From the NCBI GenBank assembly GCA_021772155.1, contig JADYXS010000679.1, positions 1 through 46,368 on the forward strand: a stretch of 46,368 bases of DNA, read 5' to 3'. Position 1 is the stretch's first letter. Each line of letters begins with the position of its first letter. Shown in pieces: positions 39,411 through 46,368 of the stretch. Source of the stretch: Candidatus Obscuribacter sp. (GTDB lineage: Bacteria > Cyanobacteriota > Vampirovibrionia > Obscuribacterales > Obscuribacteraceae). Below the pieces are notes generated by a model. The model was not told the DNA's origin. It ran no database searches and was given only the letters and a program-made list of their open reading frames with translations. A program made the position numbers and the translations under genes.

Positions 39411-42167
39411 ATGTTATCCACACAGGGAGCTAGCCCCAAGCAGCAAGCTGTAGGTGAGAAGCGCGTGTTCTTGTTCGAAGACGGCTACAAGTCCTTTGGT
39501 GCTGATCGAAGCGCCATGCGCGAGTTGCTCGGTGGAAAAGGTGCCGGTTTGGCGGAAATGACCGCTGCCGGAGTCAACGTACCTCCTGGGATGACGCTTT
39601 TGACTTGCCTGTGCCGCGAGTACTACGAAAATAAAGGGAAGATGCCCGAAGGTCTCTTTGAGGAAATCAAAGAAAATTTGACGGTGATCGAAACGAAGCT
39701 CGATCGCCGACTCGGTGACGTTGAAAAGCCTCTTCTACTCTCGATTCGCTCCGGCGCGAAATTCTCCATGCCCGGAATGATGGATACCATTCTCAATCTT
39801 GGTTTGAATGACAAGACAGTGGAAGGTTTGTCCAAACTGACTAACAATCCGCGTTTTGCCTGGGACAGCTACCGGCGCTTCGTTCAGATGTATAGCAATG
39901 TGGTTCTCGAACTGAACAAAGATAAGTTTGAAGATCTGCTTGAAGCAAAGAAAGAGAAGCTGCGCTTCAAATTCGACACAGATCTGACCGTGGAGAATTT
40001 AAAGGAGCTTGTCGGCGAATATAAAGCTCTGGTGAAATCGGAGCGCAAGATCGACTTCCCTCAAGACACTGAATTGCAGCTGTCCGGGGCTGTTGAGGCA
40101 GTGTTTAGGTCCTGGAACAATTCGCGGGCGGTCTATTACCGTAACTTGAACAAAATCGATCATAACCTGGGCACTGCGGTGAATATTCAGGCAATGGTTT
40201 TTGGTAATTTCGACAACACTTCGGCAACTGGAGTTTGCTTTACTCGCAACCCAAGTACCGGTGAGAAACTGCTTTACGGCGAGTATTTGGTTAATGCTCA
40301 AGGTGAAGACGTAGTTGCCGGCACGCGTACGCCGAACAAAATTTCGGAAATGGCAAAAGACATGCCGGAAGTGTACAAAGAGCTGGAAGCGACTGCTTTG
40401 CGTCTGGAACAGCATTACAAAGACATGCAAGACATCGAGTTCACCATAGAACAAGGCAAGTTATTTTTGCTGCAAACGCGCAATGGCAAAAGAACTGCTG
40501 CCGCTGCCGTCAAGGTGGCAGTCGATATGGCATGCGATAAGATCATCTCTGAAAATGAGGCGCTGTCCCGGGTAGAGCCTGTTCAGCTGAATCAATTGCT
40601 TTTGCCAAGTTTCGATCCCGAAGATAAGAAGAAAGCAAAATCTGCCGGTCGACTTCTTGCCACCGGGCTGAATGCTTCACCTGGTGCGGCAATCGGTGAG
40701 CTGGTCTTTACTCCGGACGAGTCGGAAAAACTGGCCGAGCAAGGGCGCAAAGTGATTCTTGTTCGGGTTGAGACCTGTCCTGATGATATTCATGGGATTG
40801 TAACTGCTCAAGGCGTTGTCACCAGCCGTGGTGGCATGACCAGCCATGCGGCAGTGGTGGCACGCGGGATGGGTAAACCTTGCGTAGCCGGTTGTGAGGC
40901 ATTCAAAGTCAATCTGGAGAAGGAAACTGTTGCTGTTGCTGGTAAGAATTTCAAAAAGGGCGACGTCATTTCCATTGACGGTTCAACCGGTGAGATCTTC
41001 GAGGGCAGCATTCTTAAAATAGAACCAAAGCTGAGCGCAGAGTTTCAAACGTTGTTGAGCTGGGCGGATAAAACCCGCAAATTGCGCATTCGCACAAATG
41101 CAGACACCCCGGAAGATGCTAAACGTGCCCGGGAATTCGGTGCCGAAGGTATCGGTCTGTGTCGCACGGAACACATGTTCATGAGCCAGCAGCGGCTGCC
41201 GGCGGTACAGGAAATGATTCTTGCTCACACAGCAGAAGAGCGGCAGAAAGCTTTGCAAAGGCTCTTGCCAATGCAACGAGAAGATTTTATCGGCATCTTC
41301 AAAGAGATGAAGGGCCTGCCGGTGACGATCCGCCTGCTGGACCCACCACTGCACGAGTTTTTGCCAAAGCACGACGAGTTAATCGTGGAAGTGGCTTTGC
41401 TTCGCGCCAAAGGTGCCAAGGGCAGCGAGTTGCGTGAAAAAGAATCATTGCTGCATAAAGTCGAAGAGCTTCGCGAGGCAAACCCGATGATGGGTATGCG
41501 CGGCTGCAGGCTGGGACTGGTTTTCCCGGAAATTAATCGCATGCAGGTGCAGGCCATTTTTGAAGCGGCAATTGCCGTCAAGAAAGAAGGCATTGAAGTC
41601 TTGCCTGAGATCATGATCCCACTGGTTGGCCATGTAAATGAGCTTCGTCTGACTCGTTTGATGCTTGAACAAGTGGCGAAAGATGTGATGCAGGCTGCCA
41701 ACACGACCGTTGATTATAAGTTCGGCACGATGATAGAGATACCGCGTGCCTGCGTTACCGCCGATGAAATCGCAGAATACGCGGAATTTTTCAGTTTCGG
41801 CACTAATGATCTAACTCAGATGACATTTGGGTATAGCCGTGATGATGCCGAAGGAAAGTTCCTTCAGCGGTACCTGGAAGGGGTCGAATGGGCAGGAGAG
41901 TCCCACAAGATCCTGCAAAACAACCCATTTGAAGTGCTCGATCAAGCCGGGGTTGGTAAACTTATGAAGATAGCAGTAGAGTACGGACTTAAGACCAGAC
42001 CCGACTTGAAACTGGGGATTTGTGGAGAACATGGCGGCGAGCCTTCATCTATCGCTTTTGCTCATCAACTCGGGCTGTCGTATGTCAGTTGCTCGCCGTA
42101 CCGCGTGCCGCTTGCCAGACTTGCCGCTGCTCAAGCGACTTTTACCTCGGAAGAAAAGGATAAATAG
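39411..42167 (+). CDS. ppdK: Pyruvate, phosphate dikinase
   Basis: 918 residues, slightly longer than common bacterial PPDK. It interconverts pyruvate + ATP + Pi and PEP + AMP + PPi. Domains are an N-terminal ATP-grasp region (about 1-370, LLGGKGAGLAEMTAAG near the start), the phosphohistidine domain with GGMTSHAAVVARG (catalytic H479, regulatory T477 two residues before it) and a C-terminal PEP/pyruvate barrel. The barrel has GLCRTEHMF, the FGTNDLTQMTFGYSRDD region and the acid-base cysteine C871 in GICGEHGGEP. AAGGAG lies 7 bases upstream of the start. The preceding regulator gene and the conserved T477 together indicate reversible control by phosphorylation. Confidence 0.96.
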   Translation: MLSTQGASPKQQAVGEKRVFLFEDGYKSFGADRSAMRELLGGKGAGLAEMTAAGVNVPPGMTLLTCLCREYYENKGKMPEGLFEEIKENLTVIETKLDRRLGDVEKPLLLSIRSGAKFSMPGMMDTILNLGLNDKTVEGLSKLTNNPRFAWDSYRRFVQMYSNVVLELNKDKFEDLLEAKKEKLRFKFDTDLTVENLKELVGEYKALVKSERKIDFPQDTELQLSGAVEAVFRSWNNSRAVYYRNLNKIDHNLGTAVNIQAMVFGNFDNTSATGVCFTRNPSTGEKLLYGEYLVNAQGEDVVAGTRTPNKISEMAKDMPEVYKELEATALRLEQHYKDMQDIEFTIEQGKLFLLQTRNGKRTAAAAVKVAVDMACDKIISENEALSRVEPVQLNQLLLPSFDPEDKKKAKSAGRLLATGLNASPGAAIGELVFTPDESEKLAEQGRKVILVRVETCPDDIHGIVTAQGVVTSRGGMTSHAAVVARGMGKPCVAGCEAFKVNLEKETVAVAGKNFKKGDVISIDGSTGEIFEGSILKIEPKLSAEFQTLLSWADKTRKLRIRTNADTPEDAKRAREFGAEGIGLCRTEHMFMSQQRLPAVQEMILAHTAEERQKALQRLLPMQREDFIGIFKEMKGLPVTIRLLDPPLHEFLPKHDELIVEVALLRAKGAKGSELREKESLLHKVEELREANPMMGMRGCRLGLVFPEINRMQVQAIFEAAIAVKKEGIEVLPEIMIPLVGHVNELRLTRLMLEQVAKDVMQAANTTVDYKFGTMIEIPRACVTADEIAEYAEFFSFGTNDLTQMTFGYSRDDAEGKFLQRYLEGVEWAGESHKILQNNPFEVLDQAGVGKLMKIAVEYGLKTRPDLKLGICGEHGGEPSSIAFAHQLGLSYVSCSPYRVPLARLAAAQATFTSEEKDK

Positions 42168-42216
42168 GGGTCTGGCAAAATTGGACAATAACCAGCTGCC
42201 TGGACCGGTACATTAA

Positions 42217-43374
42217 ATGCCAGCAACGGATGACGCAGTTCCTACGGCGCGAAGAGTCTGCCTTGTATGCCAGGAGCAATTCTTACCTGAGCAAAGACAT
42301 TGTCCTAAAGATGGCACCGTTCTGGTGGCAATTGCAGCTGATCCCTACACTGGAAAAACTATCGCCGAACGATACGAAATCGAAGAGCTGATCGGCTCTG
42401 GTGGCACAAGTGTGGTGTACCGAGCATTGCATTTGCAATTGCGCCGGACAGTTGCTATCAAAATGCTCAAATCCCACCTTGTGACCGATGAAGAAAGCAA
42501 GCTGCGTTTTGAGCAAGAAGCTCGTGCGGTAAGCTCCTTGACTCACCCGAACGTGATAACCGTTTATGACGTGGGCGTCACCAAATACGGTGAACCGTAC
42601 ATCGTCATGGAGCATCTGCAAGGCGGCTCATTGTTTGAAGCAGTGAAGGAATCCGGCCCGATGCCCTGGAGACGCGCCCTGCCGATATTTGTTCAAGCTT
42701 GTAGCGCTCTGGCGCACGCGCATAAGAAGGACATTGTGCACCGCGATGTGAAACCTTCAAACATCATGATTGTGCCAACAGACGACGACCCTGAGTTTGT
42801 GAAAATCGTTGATTTTGGGCTGGCTAAGCTTCGCTCTTTGACAGGAGCAGGGCAGAGGCTCACGAAGACCGGCGAGGTCTTTGGCAGTCCGCAATACATG
42901 AGCCCTGAACAGTGCACCGGTAAAGCCCTGGATCAGCGAACGGACATATACTCGATGGGCGTTGCTATGTTCGAGGCTCTGGCTGCGCGTCCGCCGTTCA
43001 GAGAGAAAACGACGATTGAAACGCTTCGCCGGCAGATAAAAGATCCCGCGCCAAAATTTTCCGAAGTCGATCCCGATTTGGTTGTGCCTCCGCCGCTGGA
43101 GTACATCATTTTGAAGTGCCTGGCAAAGAACCCAGACGATCGCTATCAGAAGATGGAGCAGCTGCGCTCTGAGTTGGAAGCATTTGCCAAACGTTCCATT
43201 GGCACCACCCAGAACAACTTAGTCAAACCAGTGCTGATCTTGCCTAAAGAACAAAACGCGGTCGCCATTGCCGTTTCGCCACCGGCTAAAGAGCCGGGGA
43301 ATCTCAAAATGCCGATAATCATCGTGCTAAGTCTATTGTTGGCGCTGGCGGCATTCAAGTTATTCGTGCACTGA
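42217..43374 (+). CDS. Ser/Thr kinase with N-terminal zinc-ribbon-like motif and C-terminal membrane tail
   Basis: 385 residues. The N-terminus has CLVC (C15, C18) and HCPKDG (C29), like a short zinc ribbon. The kinase domain (about 52-315) is intact, with GSGGTSVVYRA loop, K82 in VAIKMLK, HRDVKPSN (H175-R176-D177) and DFGLA. The P+1 loop is GSPQYMSPEQ, unlike the six-kinase array. A hydrophobic stretch at the extreme C-terminus (MPIIIVLSLLLALAAFKLF, 366-384) makes it a tail-anchored protein with the kinase in the cytoplasm and almost nothing outside. It starts 50 bp after ppdK and is followed 30 bp later by the twin-kinase gene. Confidence 0.92.
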   Translation: MPATDDAVPTARRVCLVCQEQFLPEQRHCPKDGTVLVAIAADPYTGKTIAERYEIEELIGSGGTSVVYRALHLQLRRTVAIKMLKSHLVTDEESKLRFEQEARAVSSLTHPNVITVYDVGVTKYGEPYIVMEHLQGGSLFEAVKESGPMPWRRALPIFVQACSALAHAHKKDIVHRDVKPSNIMIVPTDDDPEFVKIVDFGLAKLRSLTGAGQRLTKTGEVFGSPQYMSPEQCTGKALDQRTDIYSMGVAMFEALAARPPFREKTTIETLRRQIKDPAPKFSEVDPDLVVPPPLEYIILKCLAKNPDDRYQKMEQLRSELEAFAKRSIGTTQNNLVKPVLILPKEQNAVAIAVSPPAKEPGNLKMPIIIVLSLLLALAAFKLFVH

Positions 43375-43417
43375 GGAGGGCAGAATGTTAGAGTCGGTCC
43401 TCCTATGGCTTCCATGA
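43373..43417 (+). promoter_or_regulatory. Leader mini-gene and possible SD-masking hairpin before the twin kinase
   Basis: A strong GAGGAGG (43373-43379) overlaps the upstream stop codon and is correctly spaced for ATG 43385. That ATG opens a 10-codon frame (MLESVLLWLP) whose TGA overlaps an ATG of the twin kinase (43414, fourth codon) as ATGA. AGGAGGGC (43374-43381) can also pair with GGTCCTCCT-side bases 43397-43404 (8 bp, one G-U), which would hide the ribosome site. The kinase ATG at 43405 has no ribosome site of its own. Confidence 0.4.
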
Positions 43418-45831
43418 CTACAGCCACTCAACAATATCTGGGCAATCTCCGGCGTAGCCTGTCGCAGAACGAAAGCCGCCGTCCCGATGGCGGCGGGCTC
43501 GTTGCCTGGCAATACCGTGTTACGGCCGTCAAAGAACCATATATCGACGAGCGTCTGGACAATTGCCTGATCCTGGAGCGGGTCGGTCAAGGCGCTATGA
43601 GCATCGTCTACAAGGCGCAGCAAGATGAAACCGACCGGATTGTGGCAATCAAGATGCTTCGCGCACAGCTTTGTTGTGACCCTGCCAACGTCAAACGGTT
43701 TCAACGTGAAGCCAAGGCCATTGCACGTTTGAGTCATCCGGGTTTGCTTAAAGTCTTTTCTGTCGGGCGAACGGCAGCCGGACAACCATTTATTGTCATG
43801 GAGTTCGTCGAAGGCAGGTCGTTAACGCGGGTTATCGCAGAAGAGAAACAGATTCCCTGGCAAAGACTGGCTGGAATATTTTTGCAGGTCTGCGATGCGA
43901 TGCAACATGCGCATGCTCACCGGATTGTGCACCGTGATTTGAAGCCAGACAACATCATGCTGGTAAGCACTTCTGTCGGTCTCGATTCAGTCAAGGTTGT
44001 AGACTTCGGGATTGTGAAAATTACCGATGAATCACAGGCCCTTTCTCAAAAGTTGACGAAACATGGGGAAGTTTGGGGCAGCCCCATTTACATGAGTCCC
44101 GAGCAGTGTATGGGGCACGAGATAGACCATCGATCCGACATTTACTCACTTGGCACTGTGATGTATGAGTGCTTGATTGGGCAGCCGTTATTTTCAGGCA
44201 AGCGCATTACGGACATTGTGATGAAGCAGTTGAATGAAAAGCCTGCGCCATTTTCCACTGTTCGCCCGGATTTAGATGTTCCTCAATGGTTCGAGCAGGT
44301 TGTGATGACTGCGTTGGAAAAGAATTCACAGAATCGCTTCGCCAGCATGGAGGAGATGAAGCGTCGGATAGAGCAGGGTTTGCTTTCGAACAAAGATACG
44401 GCCGACTCGGTGTTGAAGCCGACGGCTCCTGCGGCTAAGGCTGTCAGTGCACCTGTGCCTTCACGGGATCCATTCATTGGCAAAATGATCGGCGGAAAGT
44501 TTTCCATTGAGTCTTTGATTGGCGATGGGGGCATGAGCATTGTTTATAAGGCTATCCAGCAAGGAATCAATCGCCCGATTGCCATCAAGATTCTACGTGA
44601 TGAGCTCTGTGACGACCAAGCTAATGTAAAAAGGTTTCAGCGCGAGGCGAAGGCCGTAAGCCAACTGATGCATCCGAATTTGGTGTCGATTCACGACATC
44701 GGCGTAGCAAGTACTGGTCAGCCATACATGGTGATGGAGTATCTACAAGGCAAATCGTTAGCCGAGATTTTGGAAGAAGAAGGCAAGATGTCCATCGAAC
44801 GCGCGCTGCCTATATTTATTCAAATTTGCGATGTTATGCAGTACGCGCATGCCCAGGGATTTGTTCACCGTGATTTGAAACCACATAACGTGATGCTAAT
44901 CAAAGTGGCTGACCGCCTCGATTTTGTAAAAATCGTGGATTTTGGCATTGTTAAATTGGACGGTGACAAGCAAAGCATATCGCAAAAGCTTACGGCGGCC
45001 GGCGAAATCTGCGGCAGTCCGATCTATATGAGTCCCGAACAGGTGCTCGATGAACCTGTGGACGCCCGCAGTGATATTTATTCATTCGGCATTGTTATGT
45101 ACGAATGCCTGGCCGGGCGCCCGGTATTTGGTGGCAAGAAGATTACAGATGTGCTCACCAAGCATGTAAACGAGCTTCCGACTCCGTTCTGCCAGTCTTG
45201 TCCGGAGTTGGATGTGCCGCCGGCGCTCGAAGGTATCATTTTCAAAACTCTGGAGAAGCGACCGAACAATCGCTTCCAATCAATGCAGGATTTGAAAGAC
45301 TCCTTGTCCAACATCGCTAAGCGCCTGCCGCTCGATTCCAGCGGCAGTCTGCGAACAATCATGGATTCGGAGCGGACAGGTGTTGTGCGCGAATCAGTTC
45401 CGCGCCTGCCGGTGGATCGTCTGCAAATGGTGGAGGCGCGTGCTTTAGACAAGACCTTTATCGCAAAACTAGCTTTTGCCGTAGTGCTTGTCTTTGTGCT
45501 TTTTCTGGCCGGCGTGTACTACTTTGCAAGCAGATCGGCTCCTTCACCGCCTGCTGCAAAACAGTTGCACGGTTCTCCAGCGGCAATAGTGGTGCCGGAC
45601 AAACCCGTCATTGAAGACAAGCAGCCTGTAGTTGCGCCAACAATTCAGACTCAACCAAAATCGCACATAAAAGCTTCGTTGCCTGTTGCAGCTAAGAAGA
45701 AATTGCCCGTGAAAAAGCGCCTCCGTCAGCCTCGAGAAACTTTGATGGACGAGTTCCATGCTTACGAGGGCGCCTATCTTCACCAGCACAAGCGTCCGGC
45801 TGATAAATACAGCGGAATGCCGGACGATTAG
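43405..45831 (+). CDS. Twin-domain membrane Ser/Thr kinase
   Basis: 808 residues with two complete Hanks kinase domains. Domain 1 (about 54-325) has GQGAMSIVYKA, K83, HRD 176-178 and DFG 200-202. Domain 2 (about 365-635) has GDGGMSIVYKA, K395, HRD 488-490 and DFG 512-514. Both have the GSPIYMSPEQ P+1 loop. The two halves are closely similar, so the gene arose by internal duplication. A membrane helix lies at about 686-708 (LAFAVVLVFVLFLAGVYYF), followed by a roughly 100-residue outer tail rich in Pro, Ala and Lys (AAKKKLPVKKRLRQPRE). The start is uncertain between ATG 43405 and 43414. The stop codon abuts the stop of the convergent last gene. Confidence 0.93.
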   Translation: MASMTTATQQYLGNLRRSLSQNESRRPDGGGLVAWQYRVTAVKEPYIDERLDNCLILERVGQGAMSIVYKAQQDETDRIVAIKMLRAQLCCDPANVKRFQREAKAIARLSHPGLLKVFSVGRTAAGQPFIVMEFVEGRSLTRVIAEEKQIPWQRLAGIFLQVCDAMQHAHAHRIVHRDLKPDNIMLVSTSVGLDSVKVVDFGIVKITDESQALSQKLTKHGEVWGSPIYMSPEQCMGHEIDHRSDIYSLGTVMYECLIGQPLFSGKRITDIVMKQLNEKPAPFSTVRPDLDVPQWFEQVVMTALEKNSQNRFASMEEMKRRIEQGLLSNKDTADSVLKPTAPAAKAVSAPVPSRDPFIGKMIGGKFSIESLIGDGGMSIVYKAIQQGINRPIAIKILRDELCDDQANVKRFQREAKAVSQLMHPNLVSIHDIGVASTGQPYMVMEYLQGKSLAEILEEEGKMSIERALPIFIQICDVMQYAHAQGFVHRDLKPHNVMLIKVADRLDFVKIVDFGIVKLDGDKQSISQKLTAAGEICGSPIYMSPEQVLDEPVDARSDIYSFGIVMYECLAGRPVFGGKKITDVLTKHVNELPTPFCQSCPELDVPPALEGIIFKTLEKRPNNRFQSMQDLKDSLSNIAKRLPLDSSGSLRTIMDSERTGVVRESVPRLPVDRLQMVEARALDKTFIAKLAFAVVLVFVLFLAGVYYFASRSAPSPPAAKQLHGSPAAIVVPDKPVIEDKQPVVAPTIQTQPKSHIKASLPVAAKKKLPVKKRLRQPRETLMDEFHAYEGAYLHQHKRPADKYSGMPDD

Positions 45832-46362
45832 TTATTCCAACGCTTCTTTTAGCTTTGCTTTCCAGCCGTCGGCCTGTTCTTTAACTTCATCACGCAACGC
45901 TTTGATCTTGTTTGTGCGTTTGATTGTCTGCTCAACTGCCGCCATATCCTGGCTGGCAAATGCTGCTTGACCTGCGGCCGACTGCCTTTCCAGCTCTTCT
46001 GCAAAGGCGCTGGGCAGAGTGTCGATAAATTCCGTAATTGGGCAGCGGTTCTTGACCGGTATCACTTTAGCTGATACTGCATTCGGTGCTGCCGACCGCA
46101 TAGTTGCCTTTGGCTGGGCTCCGCTGGATGGTTCGTAACTTAGCGCGTCGAATGCCGGATTGTGTTCATCAAATGAATACAAGGCAGGTTCCACCACACC
46201 GGAGCCGGATTTTGCGTTTCCGGCGCTCTTGGATTTTGAGGTGAATACTAGCCCTTCCGGTTCGCTGGTTTTGACCACATGCACCAGTGTTGAAAAAATT
46301 TGTTTGGCGAACGCTCGGATTTTATCCCATGTCACCTGGACGTCGTCGACGCTCCAGACCAT
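45832..46362 (-). CDS. Hypothetical protein, possibly incomplete at the window edge
   Basis: 176 residues from ATG 46362, only 6 bases from the window edge, so the true start may lie outside. No family recognised. The N-terminal part (VDDVQVTWDKIRAFAKQIFSTLVHVV) looks folded, the middle is serine/alanine-rich and probably disordered, and the last 60 residues form a long charged helix or coiled coil (EELERQSAAGQAAFASQDMA, TNKIKALRDEVKEQADGWKAKLKEAL). No signal peptide is visible. It converges with the twin kinase without any gap. Confidence 0.65.
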   Translation of the reverse strand: MVWSVDDVQVTWDKIRAFAKQIFSTLVHVVKTSEPEGLVFTSKSKSAGNAKSGSGVVEPALYSFDEHNPAFDALSYEPSSGAQPKATMRSAAPNAVSAKVIPVKNRCPITEFIDTLPSAFAEELERQSAAGQAAFASQDMAAVEQTIKRTNKIKALRDEVKEQADGWKAKLKEALE

Positions 46363-46368
46363 ATCGCC

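Overview
This 46 kb window is a dense bacterial chromosome segment. It is free of tRNA or rRNA genes, insertion sequences, integrases and CRISPR arrays as far as I can see. The gene set suggests a heterotrophic, Gram-negative-type bacterium: EtfBA, a propionyl/acetyl-CoA carboxylase beta chain, pyruvate phosphate dikinase with its regulator, the MEP isoprenoid enzyme IspG, M16 peptidases, a Tat-exported oxidoreductase and many Hanks-type kinases with TPR tails. This mix resembles non-photosynthetic relatives of cyanobacteria such as Obscuribacterales (Melainabacteria/Vampirovibrionia). That assignment is inference from gene content; no marker gene settles it.

Layout. 1-180: a 40-bp tandem repeat next to an emfourin-like gene (-). 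620-2410: etfB-etfA with a -10 box and a strong terminator. 2500-3480: an unknown gene with a possibly damaged 5' end. 3544-5332 (-): DUF2199 gene and ispG. 5423-5950 (+): DUF488. 5947-19994 (-): six consecutive receptor-like Ser/Thr kinase genes, each a cytoplasmic kinase domain, one membrane helix and an outer helical-repeat domain. The last five are joined by 1-4 bp stop/start overlaps, and the first two have near-identical upstream regions. 20320-23154: HD hydrolase, short RadC-type protein and MATE exporter. 23368-26846: stand-alone OLD-type TOPRIM protein, membrane protein, Tat/FAD amine-oxidase-like protein. 26897-32502: DUF4259 protein, carboxylase beta subunit, XRE regulator and several unknown proteins. 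32527-35616 (-): a small membrane protein and an active/inactive M16 peptidase pair. 35695-38165: MTA phosphorylase (-) and a C-terminal processing protease (+). 38506-42167: PPDK regulator and ppdK. 42217-45831: two more kinases, one with two complete kinase domains. The last gene, on the minus strand, reaches the window edge.

The outstanding feature is kinase density: eight genes encoding nine apparently active Ser/Thr kinase domains, about 18 kb of the window. The six-gene operon looks like a membrane sensor-kinase array grown by tandem duplication. Its members share the same catalytic core and membrane layout but have diverged in the outer domain. This is the best candidate for an undescribed signalling system here. 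Genes are tightly packed, and several convergent pairs overlap at or near their stop codons (CTAG at 5947-5950, 25254-25273, 45831/45832).
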